This document shows, one piece after another, positions 45,801-58,000 of a DNA stretch of 64,000 nucleotides. Origin of the DNA: Tamarix chinensis. Its lineage: Eukaryota; Streptophyta; Magnoliopsida; Caryophyllales; Tamaricaceae. The translations under genes and the position numbers were made by a program. Below the pieces are notes generated by a model, which was not told the DNA's origin, did not search any database, and worked only from the letters and a program-made list of their open reading frames with translations. The stretch's first letter is position 1; every line of letters begins with the position of its first letter. The DNA is taken from assembly GCA_030549775.1 (NCBI GenBank), contig CM060180.1, positions 29,791,090 through 29,855,089 on the forward strand, given 5' to 3'.

Positions 45801-47690
45801 TGGTAATTATGATAATGGAGAAGGGCATTTTGGTAATTATGATAATGGAGAAGGGTAACTTGGTAATTTGACCAACAAAAGGGCAATTTGGTAATTATAA
45901 CAAAGGAGAAGGACAATTTGGTAATCTAACCAACCAAATGGAAATATGATAAGTATAACAATTATGAAGGGTGATTGGTGACCTAATAAGTATGAGAGAT
46001 AACTTGGTAACCAAAACCGAGTAAGGGGTAATTTAGTAATTATGCAACATGAAGGGTAATATGGTAAATTCGCAAGTAAGGAAGTGATGACTTAATGATT
46101 ATACAAACAAGGAGTAAATCAGTAATTTATATCTAATATATCGTTGCGATAATGGAGTTTGTAATAAGACTCAAGTAACACTGAATAGTAAGATAATGGT
46201 ATTTGACAATTAGTAAGTATTACGAGAACTATCTGATTGTTGTGCTTTTCGTGATTACCTCAATTAAGACATTAATACTTAAAGTGAAAGACCTCGAGAT
46301 TGAAAATGGTGGCTCTTTAGGGGTCGCCACCCTAAAGACGTGGTTTAGGCCATGATGATTCTAGTATTTGTTGGTGTGCCTTTTTGCCCCAACTAGACCC
46401 TACATCTTACTCTATCTAGCTCTACGGACCTACTTAGGGGGTATGCATACTTATGGATTAGGTGTCCTTGTTGGTAGGGTACTGAGTTAGCTGTATGCAC
46501 CGGTACGACCAGGGTACCTCTGCGTCCATGGGATGATAATTGAAGGGTATTAAGTAGCTTGTATGCACCAATGCGACCGGTGTACTTTGTGTCCCAGGAT
46601 CTTAATCTCCCCTCCGAGGCAAATGAATTGGTATTGATGTGATGATTAAAAGGGAAAACATTAATCGTGAAAGTGAAAGATATGTGAGTCGGGGCCAGAC
46701 CGGTCCACCGGCGAATAATAGTGGCCAGGAGCGTTCTGCACTGTATGTATTCTGGTCCACGAGCTATAATAGTGGGGTTCCCGTACTCACTCTCTCTCTC
46801 TCTCACACACACACATATGATTTAATCATGGAAAATACTAATCACTTACACTGGAACACCATGTGAGTCGGAGCCATACCAGTCCACCGGCAAATAATAG
46901 TGGCCAGGAGCGTTCTGTCCTGGAGACCGGTCCACCGGCAATAATAGTGGTCAGGAGCGTTCTACCCTGTATGTATTCCGGTCCACCGGCTATAATAGTG
47001 GGGTTCCCGCATTCACATGGATATATATATATATACATAATCCAAGAGATGATGGATTAATGATGGACTAATGGCTTAAGGTCCGGAAGTATTGATCGTA
47101 CGTTTTGACCCATTTATATTTGATGGACTTGTTAAGTATATGAATGTATGAATGTGAATATTATGTATGCACCTTTCATTATGTATGTATATAGTGTTGT
47201 ATCATGTGTTGCATTGCGTGCTTGCCTTTAAGTGTGTTTTAAAAGATTACTCAGTACCATAGTACTGAAGGGTTCCATTTGTGGGCCCCCTGCATATTCA
47301 ATGGGCAGTGTCTCTTGAAGGTCCGTTTCAGTTGCTATTCAAGTGGACAATGAAAAAAAGCGTAAGGAACTATCCGGAAAGTCCTAGGGTTTTACTCTTT
47401 CTATTTTAAACCCCAGTTTAAATGTGGTCCTTGTTTTTGTAACCACCACTGGTAGATTCTATTCTTGTAAATTGTTTATTACGCTAATCTGATTTTAATA
47501 TGGTTTGAAATTCTAGTAGATTGCATCTCAGTCTTTTAGCCTTAGTACTTGGTACTGGAACGGTAGGAGTGAACCGGTCTGGTACTAAGTGTGGCGGTAA
47601 TATCCCCGAAACTCATAGTTTGTTATTTTGCCTCCGCTAATTTTTTTAATAAAACAAAGATTTTCAGTAGTGAATTTTAGGGGTGTTACA
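42841..47690 (+). mobile_element. LTR copy L (family 1), nested in J, enlarged by a minisatellite
   Basis: Starts TGTAATCCCCCGGAATTTT and ends TTTTAGGGGTGTTACA. At 4,850 bp it is longer than its relatives because of a ~1.1-kb minisatellite (45025-46125); without it, it is about 3.7 kb. Flanks TGTTA and TATTG do not match well, so the target duplication is unproven, but the sequence on both sides is copy J. It carries a C/T-rich block (43160-44340) whose 307-aa and other open frames are compositional, the GGGGTCGCCACCCTAAAG block (~46320), subrepeats (46690-47000) and the tail. It is the least decayed family-1 copy here. Confidence 0.75.
45025..46125 (+). repeat. Minisatellite, units of ~27-30 bp (GGTAATTTTGGAAGWGAAGG type)
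   Basis: About 1.1 kb of repeated GGTAAT phrases. The first half alternates AAGGGTATTATGGTAATTTT with GGTAATTTGTAAGTAAAAG (a ~54-base double unit). The second half uses GGTAATTATGATAATGGAGA units of ~30 bases. Other family-1 copies have only one or two such phrases at the same place, for example GGGGCATTTTGGTCATTTT in A. The long minus-strand frames reading LPFSIIIITKLPFSIIIIT are translations of this repeat, not a protein. Confidence 0.9.
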
Positions 47691-48172
47691 TATTGCATGT
47701 GAGCCCTACATATTAGTCTTGTATAAAGAGTTACTCGGTACTATAGTACTTAAGGGTTCCTTTTATGGGCCCCTACTTATTCAATGGGCAGTGGCCTTTG
47801 CAGGTTAGCTCACAAGCACTATCCAATATTTACTCTCGAGTTAAGAGTGCAGGACTATCCGGGAAGATTTCAGTGTTTTCCTTAAAACTCTTATACTCCA
47901 TCTTTAATGATTTTATTCTGTAGCCACTATTAGTGGATTGTATTCCTTATAATCTAACAATTGCCCTACTCTGTTATATGATTGTAACATTGATATGTGT
48001 AATGTACGTTTTCAGCCTTAGTACTTGGTGCTTGAACGGTGGAGGAAAATCAATATGGTACTAAGTGTGGCGGTAACATTTACGAAATTTACCGTATTTG
48101 CTTCCACTTATAAATTTTAAAAATAAAATTTTTCAGTAATGAATTTTTTAGGTGTTAAGTAACTATAATGTG

Positions 48173-48665
48173 TTGACCAACCAACATAGAGTGGTAATTA
48201 TGCTGTTTTTAATGGAAAATATGAAATCATAATTATTCTATGGAAACCATAGCTAAGAGGCTTTCAAAGGAGATGCCATACCCACCTTACTCAGTATAGT
48301 GTACACATTGGACCACGCCGATAATCCTCAATGTTTAATGACCAACACACAACAATAATTATGATGTATTTAATGACCAACACACAATGATATTTATTGG
48401 ATGAACACCATAGCAAAGATTCTTTCAAAGGGGATACCACACCCACTTTACTTAGTTTAGTGTACATATTATACTACACCCGTAACTCTCAGTGCTTAGA
48501 GACAAACACATAATGATAATTATGTCGTGTTTAATGAACAACATGCAATAATATTTATTTGATAAACACTATAACTAATATTCTTTCAAAGGGAATATCA
48601 CATCCTCCTTAATTAGTTTAGTGTATGCATTAGACTATGTTGGTAGCCCTCGGTGTTTAACGACC
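48173..48665 (-). repeat. Three tandem ~163-bp units in the H LTR
   Basis: Units starting near 48173, 48339 and 48503 each contain GACCAACACACAAT-type words, CATAGCAAAGATTCTTTCAA, GGGGATACCACACCCACTTT and AGTTTAGTGTACA-type words. They are 75-85% alike by eye. Shorter relatives are present in copy E (33640-34270). Confidence 0.75.
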
Positions 48666-49865
48666 AACACATAATGTTGGATGAAGGTGCAAAAATGGTT
48701 AAATGGATTGAATAATTGAAGAAAAAGGAAAGGAAGAAGACACATTAAGCACATACAAGAGGAGAGAAAGGGGGAAGGTTTTTGGGTGGCCAACTCTCAT
48801 GTGCACACACACTTGTACTAAGGTAACTTGTAACATTTGTGCACTTTAAGTCATGATGATTGTGGTGAGTCATTTGAGATAAATTATGAGGGATCATGAA
48901 TTCACACTTATGTAGAAGAATCAGAGGTATAAGGGGTGTGGTTTTTTTGAAACAAGTGGAGGAAGTATGGGATGTATCAAAGTGAAGTTATGCTAGGAGA
49001 AGTGATTTGGGAGAATATTATGGGAATATTTTAGAGATATTGTGGGAGCAGGGTGGCATTTGTTTTGGGAGGGTTACAAAATGAAGAAGCCAAATTTAAT
49101 GAATAAAGTTTTGTGGTATTGGGTTAGGATAACGGGGTCATTTAGTTAGATTATGACACATGTTTAGAAGGTAGGAACATATGTTAGTTAAGGATATTAT
49201 ATAATATATTTTCTAAGATATTTGTTATCTTAAGATGCAAGCCATTGTAGGGTCACACTAGTATAGATTAAGTTTTTAGATTAATTCTTGATAGAATCCA
49301 AAATTTTAGATTAGATTAGATTTCACAAAGGTTGGAAAATATCAAAATAGAGAAAATTAAGTTTTGATAAACAATTATGCCAGAAAATGGAAAATAATAA
49401 TAATGATAATAGAGGTAAAACATTTTAAACTTTTTTTATGTTTTTAAAATTGAATTATGTTGATCCTTGATGTTTTGTGACTTTTTGATAAGCAAAAGGC
49501 TAATTTAGGGCTTAAAATGCGAATAAATGCAAAAGAAGATGTGAATAATACTTTTTCATCGTAGTCTCCATGCATCATTTTAAATACAACTAGGAGCTTC
49601 ATAAAAAGATAATAAATTCAAATATGGATAGGTTATAAGGATTTATAATAATCTGGATAGCCAAATGTGTTTTCAAAGTCTCATGGGATGCAAAAGTGCA
49701 AGAAAGGTCAAGGAAATGAGAACAAAGCATTTCTAAAACATAACTAGGGTTTTTTTTTAAGATTTTTAAATCTTTAATGGGAGAAAAATTGTGAAAATTA
49801 TAAATTTATTTTAAAATCATAAAGATATTCAAAGAATTAAAGTTTTTAAGATTCATAATATTACA

Positions 49866-50160
49866 TCACTACCCTCTTAAAAATGAAATTTGTCTCCAAA
49901 GTTCGGTAAAATAAAGAAACTCTGAAGCTTAAAACTAAATAACGAGCTTTTATAACAAAAGATTTAGAAACATAGCACATCATAGGGGAAATACCAACTA
50001 CAATGAAATACAGCCATATAGACTAAAGTATTACACATACATCAATCGTGTATTACATAGTCGATACTCACAAATTATACACAAAATACTAAGGATATAT
50101 GCAAGGTCAATACCATTTTAATCATAAATATCTGCTATACATCTAATACTACAGTAGTCT
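49866..50160 (-). mobile_element. Remnant of H internal region: pol 3' end and polypurine tract
   Basis: On the minus strand, just before the 3' LTR head, it reads TTTGGAGACAAATTTCATTT, then TTAAGAGGGTAGTGA abutting TGTAATATTATG. A short peptide FGDKFHF then a stop, followed by a purine-rich tract next to the LTR, is the usual end of plant Ty3/Gypsy internal regions. The rest up to ~50160 is AT-rich without a frame. Little else of gag-pol remains. Confidence 0.6.
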
Positions 50161-51877
50161 ATTAGCCTATCCATTCTAATAGAGGAAGAAAATCATCATA
50201 CTTTAGATCCTCATAGAATCCAAAAGTATAGATTAGGATTCACAAAGGTTAGATAAGATCATAACACAGAGAGACAAGTTTTGATAAACTATTATGCCAA
50301 AAAATGGAAAATAATAATAAAAATAAATGTAAAAAATTTTAAATTATTTTTATGTATTTAAAATGAAATAATGTTGATCCTTGAACTTTTGTGATTTTCT
50401 AGTAAGAAGAAGGCTAATTCAAAGCTTAAATCATGAATAATTGCAAAACAAGATGTAGATAGTACTTTTTCATTGGAGTCTCTGTTTATCATTTTAAGCA
50501 TGACTATAATAATCATAAAAAGACAAAGAAGTGTAAATATGGATAGATTATAATTTTTTAGAAGGATTTGGATAGCTAAATATGGTTCAAAATTTTCATA
50601 GGATGCAAAATTGAAAAAAGGCTATGGAAATGATAATATAACATTTCTAAAACATATAGCTAGGATTTTAAAATCTTTAAAGGAAACAAAAAAAAAAGAA
50701 GTTTGTGAACATAATAAATTTATTTTAAAATTATAAAGATTTGAAATAATCAAGGTTTTCAATATTTGGAGTATTACACGGTTGTTTGACGCCCACCTTT
50801 GGTAAATTATCGGCCACAAACCCTAATTTTCAAATATATTTTAATTATAAATAACCCAAAAAACTTTTCCCAAAAATTAAAATGCTTAAAATCATACATA
50901 AAACACACACTATCCTCTTATAATTTCTATAATTAATTCACATAAAATAATAGGTTGTGCTTAAGATATTCAATTATGATTGATTAAGAATGGGGTATTA
51001 CAAGATCCCTGTCAATCTAATCCTACCTTATAAAAGAAAAATGTAATAACCAAATCCACTATAACAATTACCACTACCATATCACATATAGCTAAAACTA
51101 GAGTATTGGGGAAAGGATCCTTCATCATTTCTCGTCCATTCAAAATTTAATTCGCATAATTACTTTATGCATGTCCCATTAGAATTAGGAAGATATATAA
51201 TAGCAATGAGGAGAACTTGGGATATATAAAGGATTATTGTTATTCTTATCCAAGGAATTTTTGTTCTATCCTTGGCATAACACTTAGCTAGTTGAGGTAT
51301 GGCATATTGGTGACTTTTTCTCTTCTTGGAATATAAAAGATAGAGATACATGGTAAGGTCATATTGGATGACTTTTCAAAATTAATATTGTGTTGCAGTG
51401 GCCATCTTTTGGGAATAACATATAGTTTCATGATGGAAGCATGATTTTTTATAGTCAATGTACTTTAGTGGCAACGATTACACCTTCATGTTTTTATCTA
51501 AGACAAGATAGGAATGGATGGGGCTTTGAAGTAGTAGTATAGCTAAAGCTTTTGATTGTACTTCAATGTATTCCTTTACCCTTCTTTTTTTTTCTTTAAA
51601 GAAAGATAAATATTTTATTTGATTGATTAAGATGAATGAATGCAAGCACTTGTAACAAAACATAAAATGTGGACTCATTTGTTGACCAATTATGGTGGCA
51701 TTTTATTATAAGTTTAACTATTTCATAACATATATTTTAACTTGTCATGATTTTAATTGTAAGGATTCTTGGTTTTGTGGAGTGATATTTTAGGAAATCC
51801 AAATAACTTCATTATACAATTAAAGCTAAATAAGTAAGCTTTATTAATTTATTCTTGATTTCGTTTTTAATGCAAAT

Positions 51878-51901
51878 ACACACACACACACACACACACA
51901 C
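51878..51901. repeat. (AC)n microsatellite
   Basis: Twelve uninterrupted AC dinucleotides. Confidence 0.95.
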
Positions 51902-52640
51902 TTGTTATGCTTATCTTAACACCTTTTGTCTATTTTTGATTTTATCCATTTGGTGTATTATTTCATGAACATATATTTTAATTGTATCTAGCAGTATACT
52001 AGATGATATGAAGGACTTCTAAAGATATTATAATTATGAATCCTAAGCTAGTTTTGACAATCATAGTAATTTTTTATATACAACCTATATTATAGCCTGG
52101 TTTCTGAATTTTCATATTTATAGTTTTATGGGAAGCATTTTGTTAGATATACCAATGTTATCATCTTTGTATTCAAGACTGACACTAAGAGATTAGGCGG
52201 TTGCCTACCTCTCTCAAATACTTAGAACCCCAATTTATATGAAATAATATACACACACACATACTAGTTTACAATCTTTTGCATTGCATGCACAAGAATT
52301 TCATGTGTATTACACATGCACTACACATAAATTACAGGTGTATCCCACATGTATTGCATGTGTGCATTGCAATTTCATTGAACCTAAATTAAACGAGTAT
52401 TGCACATGCATTATACGTGATGTGTGCGTGTATAGGGAGATTATTTTTATTACCTTGAGCCTCTTAAAATTTATGGTCCACCCTACTCTTACTTTTTGTG
52501 GTCTAAGGTTGTCTCTACCTACTGAGAGTGATCCTATTAGCAAGCTAAATAAGGATGGTGAAAGTGTAATTGTGATATAAAGCTATTATAAGTTATTGTG
52601 GTGTGTATGTATGTTATAGGAGTCTTTTGGGCATCAGGTT

Positions 52641-52697
52641 TATTCTCTCCTTTGGTTACTATATTCTCTCCTTTGGTTACTATATTCTCTCCTTTGT
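52641..52697. repeat. 21-bp tandem repeat, 2.7 copies
   Basis: ATTCTCTCCTTTGGTTACTA(T) is repeated exactly, with a third partial copy ending CCTTTGTGAG. Confidence 0.9.
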
Positions 52698-55025
52698 GAG
52701 AGTTGTTGTAGCTTAGGAAACCAACATACAAGTATCCAACTAATGCTTTATTTCCTCTTAAGACATGATAATCCAAGTGTTTTTTTGGCAGTGTGACTTC
52801 TCTATAACAATATAAAAATAAAGTATAAAGTAGAGAATAACCATTAGCTTACCCTACAAAAAAAAAGTTTCCTATTTTTTTTTCTATTAATGCAGTTTGT
52901 ATTGTAAATCAAAGAGAGAAATGTTGTTGTAACAACTTACAACAAAGTAATAAAGCATGAGGGGACATATATGATATTGTTGGAAAATCAAACACATACC
53001 CCACTACTTTCACACATCTAGTTTAACTGCATTTTATATTATTTGTTTATAGAGAAAAAAAATCATTGTATGCATCATTCTCTAGATTTTCTTTACACAA
53101 AACAACCAACCTTTAACGTATTATTTGAAACAAAAATAATCATTAGAGGATGAAATTTGCAAGATTATTTTTTTAAGAGGTGATAATAATTTGTATTACT
53201 AAATAATTTATAATTTTTAGTACAAAAAATTTTTAAAAATTTTTTTAAATCCTAAAATGTTTTTACATGAAATGATTTAGTGCAAATTTGATTTTAAAAT
53301 TTTTTTACAAATTTATTTATATTTATTAAAAAGCTATTATTTAAAATGACATTTGGTATGCATTACTTGATACAAAATAAAATAAAGTGTGATGATGTGA
53401 AATATTCCTACAAATAATAATCTCCTTGATGCAAGATGGAGAACAATTGGAGCAAAAGGGGAACCAAGGCAACTGACAATACAAAGATCGTCTCCCCTTC
53501 TAGGTTTGCAACCCTCCTCTACTTCTAGTTATTGATTGATTGGATGTCATGGTTTATAGGTCTATTACGTCATTGGTTGGCCAGAAAAACTGGCAAGACA
53601 AGTCATTCTTAATTGTATACATCTAAACTTCACTCATAAGAAAAGGTAAAGAAAAGTTGAGGATTGATTTTCTTATAAGCAATTTTACATTTTAGCATTT
53701 GCAATAATGCAAAGTATCTTCCTAACTTTGATATGTATTGATGAAAGAGCATCCACCACAAATTGGCATAATTTACTTATCAATTTTTTTCAAGAAAGAA
53801 GGCCCAAAATTCTTTTAATTTGGATAAAATTAATTAATTAAATTGTGTGTCATTTAGTCAAGCAAAACCCATACTCAAAACATCACTTTTTGATAAACTA
53901 AGGTGCCTTACATCTAGTTTATTATTTTTAGCTAGTATTAACTACATATCTGTTGCAACATTAACAAAAGATTATCAACAATCTTAACCAAACTTTTATG
54001 TATTTTTGGGCACAAAAATAGAGGTATAAGAGTTAGAATAAAAAAAGACTAATGCAGCAACAAATTTCATGGTAAAAAGTAAGGCAAATATAAAATAATT
54101 GCACTTAAGTTTGCACTCGAAAAAGTTGTTTTTTTACTTGTAATGATGTTTTTAGGCTTTTTAGCTAAGCATTTTCTTGTAAAACACCCCCAAGTTAAAT
54201 CTTAAAACATGGGGAGGGTCTTTAGTAGGTTTTATGGACTAATATACTTTAAGTTAGAATCAAATTAGTTAGTTGTCTATCTCATAAAGAACTATTTAGT
54301 TTGATTTCATCTAAATTGATTTCATAAGTTAGTGAGATAGCTTGTAAATGGCTAACATACCCTATAAAGTGTAAAGTTTATACTTTAAACGGAGCAAGCT
54401 TAGGATATTATTTTTCCTCTTGTGAAATCAAGAATTCCCGCTCAGAATTTAAATGAAGAATTAAGTTTTAAGCCCACAAAATCTTCCTTCTTTATTCTAA
54501 GAATTTAAATATTTAATGGTGATAGTAAGTATTTAATCTTAATGGATGTTTATAGATCAAATAACTATCATTTTCATCTCTTTTTCTTGTCTATTTGGTG
54601 GTAATCACCCTAAATCCACTACCTGCCTTAGCTTTACCCAATTGTTTATCATATGCATCATGTATAGTCCAGATTCTAGATAAAACCTGTTCAACATTTG
54701 CAAGCAATAAGGCTCAGAAACTGGGAAGGGCTTCACAATGTAGTAGCCGGAAATATACTGGTACAATTTTGTTCTTGTAATTTCTACAGTTCCACGTCTC
54801 CCCTTGAGCACCCCGGGGAATGGGGGGTCCCCTCGAGTTTCTAGTTTCCATTTACATAATTTACTTGCATGTAGATGAATGGGAAAAAATATTGAACATT
54901 GAAATTCCATTTCACCATCCATTGATGTTACAGGCAATAGAAAGAACAACCCGGGATCAATGCAACCAGCAGAACAACTAACAACACTATCAATTAAATA
55001 CTGAATCCTGCAGCAGCGTGAAAGT

Positions 55026-58000
55026 TTATTCATTGCTTGGCTCCCAAATATAAACTTGTCCCCCACTTGTGGCACCAGCCAGCATCCCTACCTTGCAGGG
55101 ATGTGCATCTAACCGACATGGAATTGCTGATATCTCTGGGCTTTGAAGTGTAAATATGGTCTTCTTTCTAGATGCTGAAAGAATATCAATTCCTCTTTTC
55201 ATATTTCCAACAAAGATACAAGAATCATCCCAGCCCCATATGGCTCTGCGCACAAAACAAAAATAACAGAAACTTGTAATCACATCTCAAAATCCTCCAC
55301 AGAAATGACGAAGGCAAAGAAAGAATATCCCAACCATGGAAAATCTTTGGCCATTTTTTAGTAAGGGTTCGAAAGGATATTGAAGCAAATCAACAGTTTA
55401 GAAACAGACGTACCTGAAAGGCGATATCCATCTCCCTGTCTGGTTATCATGATGAATCATAGCTATATCCTCAAAGTTAGCACCACCAAGCAAGCCAATA
55501 GTGTTATCAAAACTACAAGAGAAGGGCAAAGCATCTAAATCAGCAGGGATAATGGAATTAGTCAAACGATGAACTCTGATTATAGAGGTTTCATAATTAT
55601 GGTTGATCCCTTCTAACCAGACAGATCTACCAAATAAATTAACAAGACCACACATTCATATTATTTGGGCTATAGAAATTAAGAACATACAAATGCTTTA
55701 AGGGAATTTTTCAAGTCATAACTGATCAGCTTACCTTGTTGTTGCTAGACGGGTACCAGATGGAGAGAAGTAAGCAGACTGTACAGCCCGGTTGTGGCTT
55801 ATTTCATGCAATGCTTTGGGTTCATTTGTATCCATCTTTCTTAAATCCCATATGCAGCCAACACCTCCTGTGGAACTTGTAGCCATCATGTTAGTGCCAG
55901 TAGCATTGAAGTCAATGGTGTTTATCCTATGTTCATGTAAGGACCAGGTAGCTGACATTTTTCCAGCCCTGGTATCCCATATATTAAGCCTTCCAGGACC
56001 CTCGCTGAAATATAGAGAGTTGGCATCATTGGGTGGTTGTGAAACAGAAAATAAAGCATCATCACTTGAATATACAAGATCAAACACTTCTTTCTCAACA
56101 TCCATCAACCGCAGAAGTCCATCATAAGAACTTGAATACATCTGCCCATCCAGAACAAAAACAAAGGCCAACTAAAGACATGAATACACAAGACCAATCA
56201 TATTAACTTACTACAAACGAAATCAGTCTGAACAATACGAAACTGAAGTGCAGGTCATCTTCATGCTTGGTTCAACTAGCAAAAATTGATGAAGGTCACA
56301 AAAAGTATAAGGAAACCTATCTGGTTTTCTTTGTGAAACAGCACTATTGTAGGATGATTCATAAATTAGCTCACTAGAATGTGAAAAAATATTTTTTAGA
56401 TTTTGTTTTCATACCAGCTAAACAAGTAATTGAAATTTTTTTCCCTTTTTCTCTCTCTGAAACTGCCACCATCATTGCCATTCGCATACACCCCCCTCCT
56501 CAGGCAACAAATAAAAATGAAGAAAAAGCTCTAACTAATACCAGATACTCTAGCAGACAAAGCTTGACATTAATGGTGGCCAGTCAAAAGAAAGGAAGAA
56601 TCTGGCTCTCCCACCAGTATCTTGGATGTTTATGGTGTTACTATTGTTTTAGCTATACCTGTCTTTTGGAGCATACCGTCAGCAACTTTTCACTCTTAAA
56701 GCTTGTTTGGACTGACCAAAAATTAAGAAATAGATTTTTATTTCTAATTTTTATACAAATATCATGTTTCGAACAAAGTAAATCACAAGAAATAGAAACC
56801 AAATTTAGTAGAGTTCACTCTACCATGAGTCCTTATTTATTATTTATTTAATAATATTATCATTTTAATTCTTTATCTTTATATTTGATTTTTTTTATTA
56901 TTAACTCAAGGTTAACATTATCATTTTAAAAAAAAGAAATTCTTATTTCTGAATTTGCTATCAAACAAGAGAATTGGAATAGAAATCTTGTAATTTACGA
57001 TATCTAGCATTTTCAATAAATTGATACCCAACAAACTATAAACATACATTTCCCAACAGTTCAAACCAGAATTGTATCCAGAAGTTGGTGCTGTGGTTTT
57101 GGCTGAGTTGTCTGAATAGATGGATTTGACAGAAGTGATCAGAAGGCAGTCAAAACTTTGGAGCTTAATGTTGGGATTTATGAAGTCAGATCCATAATTA
57201 TAAAAATTGCATTCCTATGGGCAGTCTCTATTCATAAAACAAGGAGCAACATACAATTTACATTGCAAAAGCAGGAAAAACCACCGTTTTTATTTCCAGA
57301 ACTTATGTTCTTGCAGTGGATAAACCTCATGTGGGAGTTGCCTAAAGTTCTGTAGCCTTTTTACCAAACAAGTGTTACAAATCTGTTCCTCGGTATTCCA
57401 TTTTCTTTCTCCTTTTCTTTGCCCTTTTTACCAACTAATGATCATGGAACATCTCTTCCAGATCACTCAGGGAGACAACTAGTTATTCTAGGTTTGACTT
57501 AATCTTTATAATGAAAAGTATCAAGATGCACGTCAAGAAAAAGTAAACCAAACCCAATACGGATCCCACCAATGCCAGGAAATGGAGAAGTCTTCATGTA
57601 CGCAGCTAAACACATTCTGGGTGACATAAATTCAAGACTATGTACAAGTCACTATTACTTTCTGCTACGTTTGGAATATGCAGTAAAACATCCTTTTAAT
57701 TACCGGACACTTGAAATGAATATGAGAATTATTTTACATCATCCATAGCCCTCCATCTCCCTCACTCTCCTCCTATTCAAGTCTGCTGAGAGGAGGATTA
57801 GTTCATACATCTAGAAAACCTTTCAATATTTTGACTCTATCTAACCCGAAGCATCTAAAGCAACATTGTAGGCGTCAATACATACTTACATCCCTTCAAA
57901 AACACCACAATGCTGCTTTGGTTTAGTAAGCTTTTAGGAGTGATAAACCTAAATTCATCATGCTCTGGTTGCAGATTATTGTTTGCCAAGTCACTAGCAT

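Larger units (their letters stand above)
36212..48158 (+). mobile_element. LTR copy J (family 1), nested in H, itself split by K and L
   Basis: Starts TTTAATACCCCAAAATTTT (TG changed to TT) and ends TTTTTTAGGTGTTAA. The flanks GTAAT (36207-36211) and GTAAC (48159-48163) are a 4/5 target duplication. Both outer flanks read as one continuous H sequence (GGAAGGGTAACTATAATG). Removing K (38434-41969) and L (42841-47690) leaves about 3.56 kb with family-1 order: pyrimidine block (36520-37740), GTCGCTACCCTAAA block (~38370), CCAGTATGACCGG-type block (~42160), subrepeats (42280-42450), tail with GTGTGGCGGTAACAT (~48065). The 36480-37666 open frames are pyrimidine-block artefacts. Confidence 0.7.
35239..50778 (-). 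mobile_element. Gypsy-type element H (family 2): 3' LTR, remnant of internal end, 5' LTR fragment
   Basis: Outer ends TGTAACATCCCC (35239) and GGAGTATTACA (to 50778) are flanked by a perfect 5-bp duplication CGGTT (35234-35238 and 50779-50783). On the minus strand the layout is: 5' LTR fragment (50778 to ~50160), a short internal piece (~50150-49866), then the 3' LTR (49865 to 35239). The two LTR heads are clearly alike. A large deletion has removed the rest of the 5' LTR and nearly all of gag-pol. The 3' LTR is split by element J (36212-48158); without it the 3' LTR is about 2.7 kb. Confidence 0.75.
50784..54590. other. AT-rich spacer without recognisable genes
   Basis: No coding pattern beyond chance frames. 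It holds a (CA)n microsatellite (51878-51901), a 21-bp tandem repeat (52641-52697), and clusters of TGCATTACACGTGAT-like words (52300-52430). Around 54190 there is a single AAAACACCCCCAAG word resembling LTR ends, but no partner. Confidence 0.6.

Noticed and set aside
8864..50778. Endogenous pararetrovirus or other viral insertion
   Set aside because: No movement protein, coat or viral reverse transcriptase motif seen; ends and duplications fit LTR retrotransposons.
52284..52580. 98-aa open frame as a small gene
   Set aside because: Sits in repeated TGCATTACACGTG-like words, overlaps an equally long minus-strand frame, no domain recognised.
55398..55655. Longer version of WDR76 exon 4 reading through SVWLEGINHNYETS
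   Set aside because: An acceptor TTCTCTTGTAG just before 55512 joins exon 3 to give LATTSFDNTIG, the conserved blade. The longer frame is intron.
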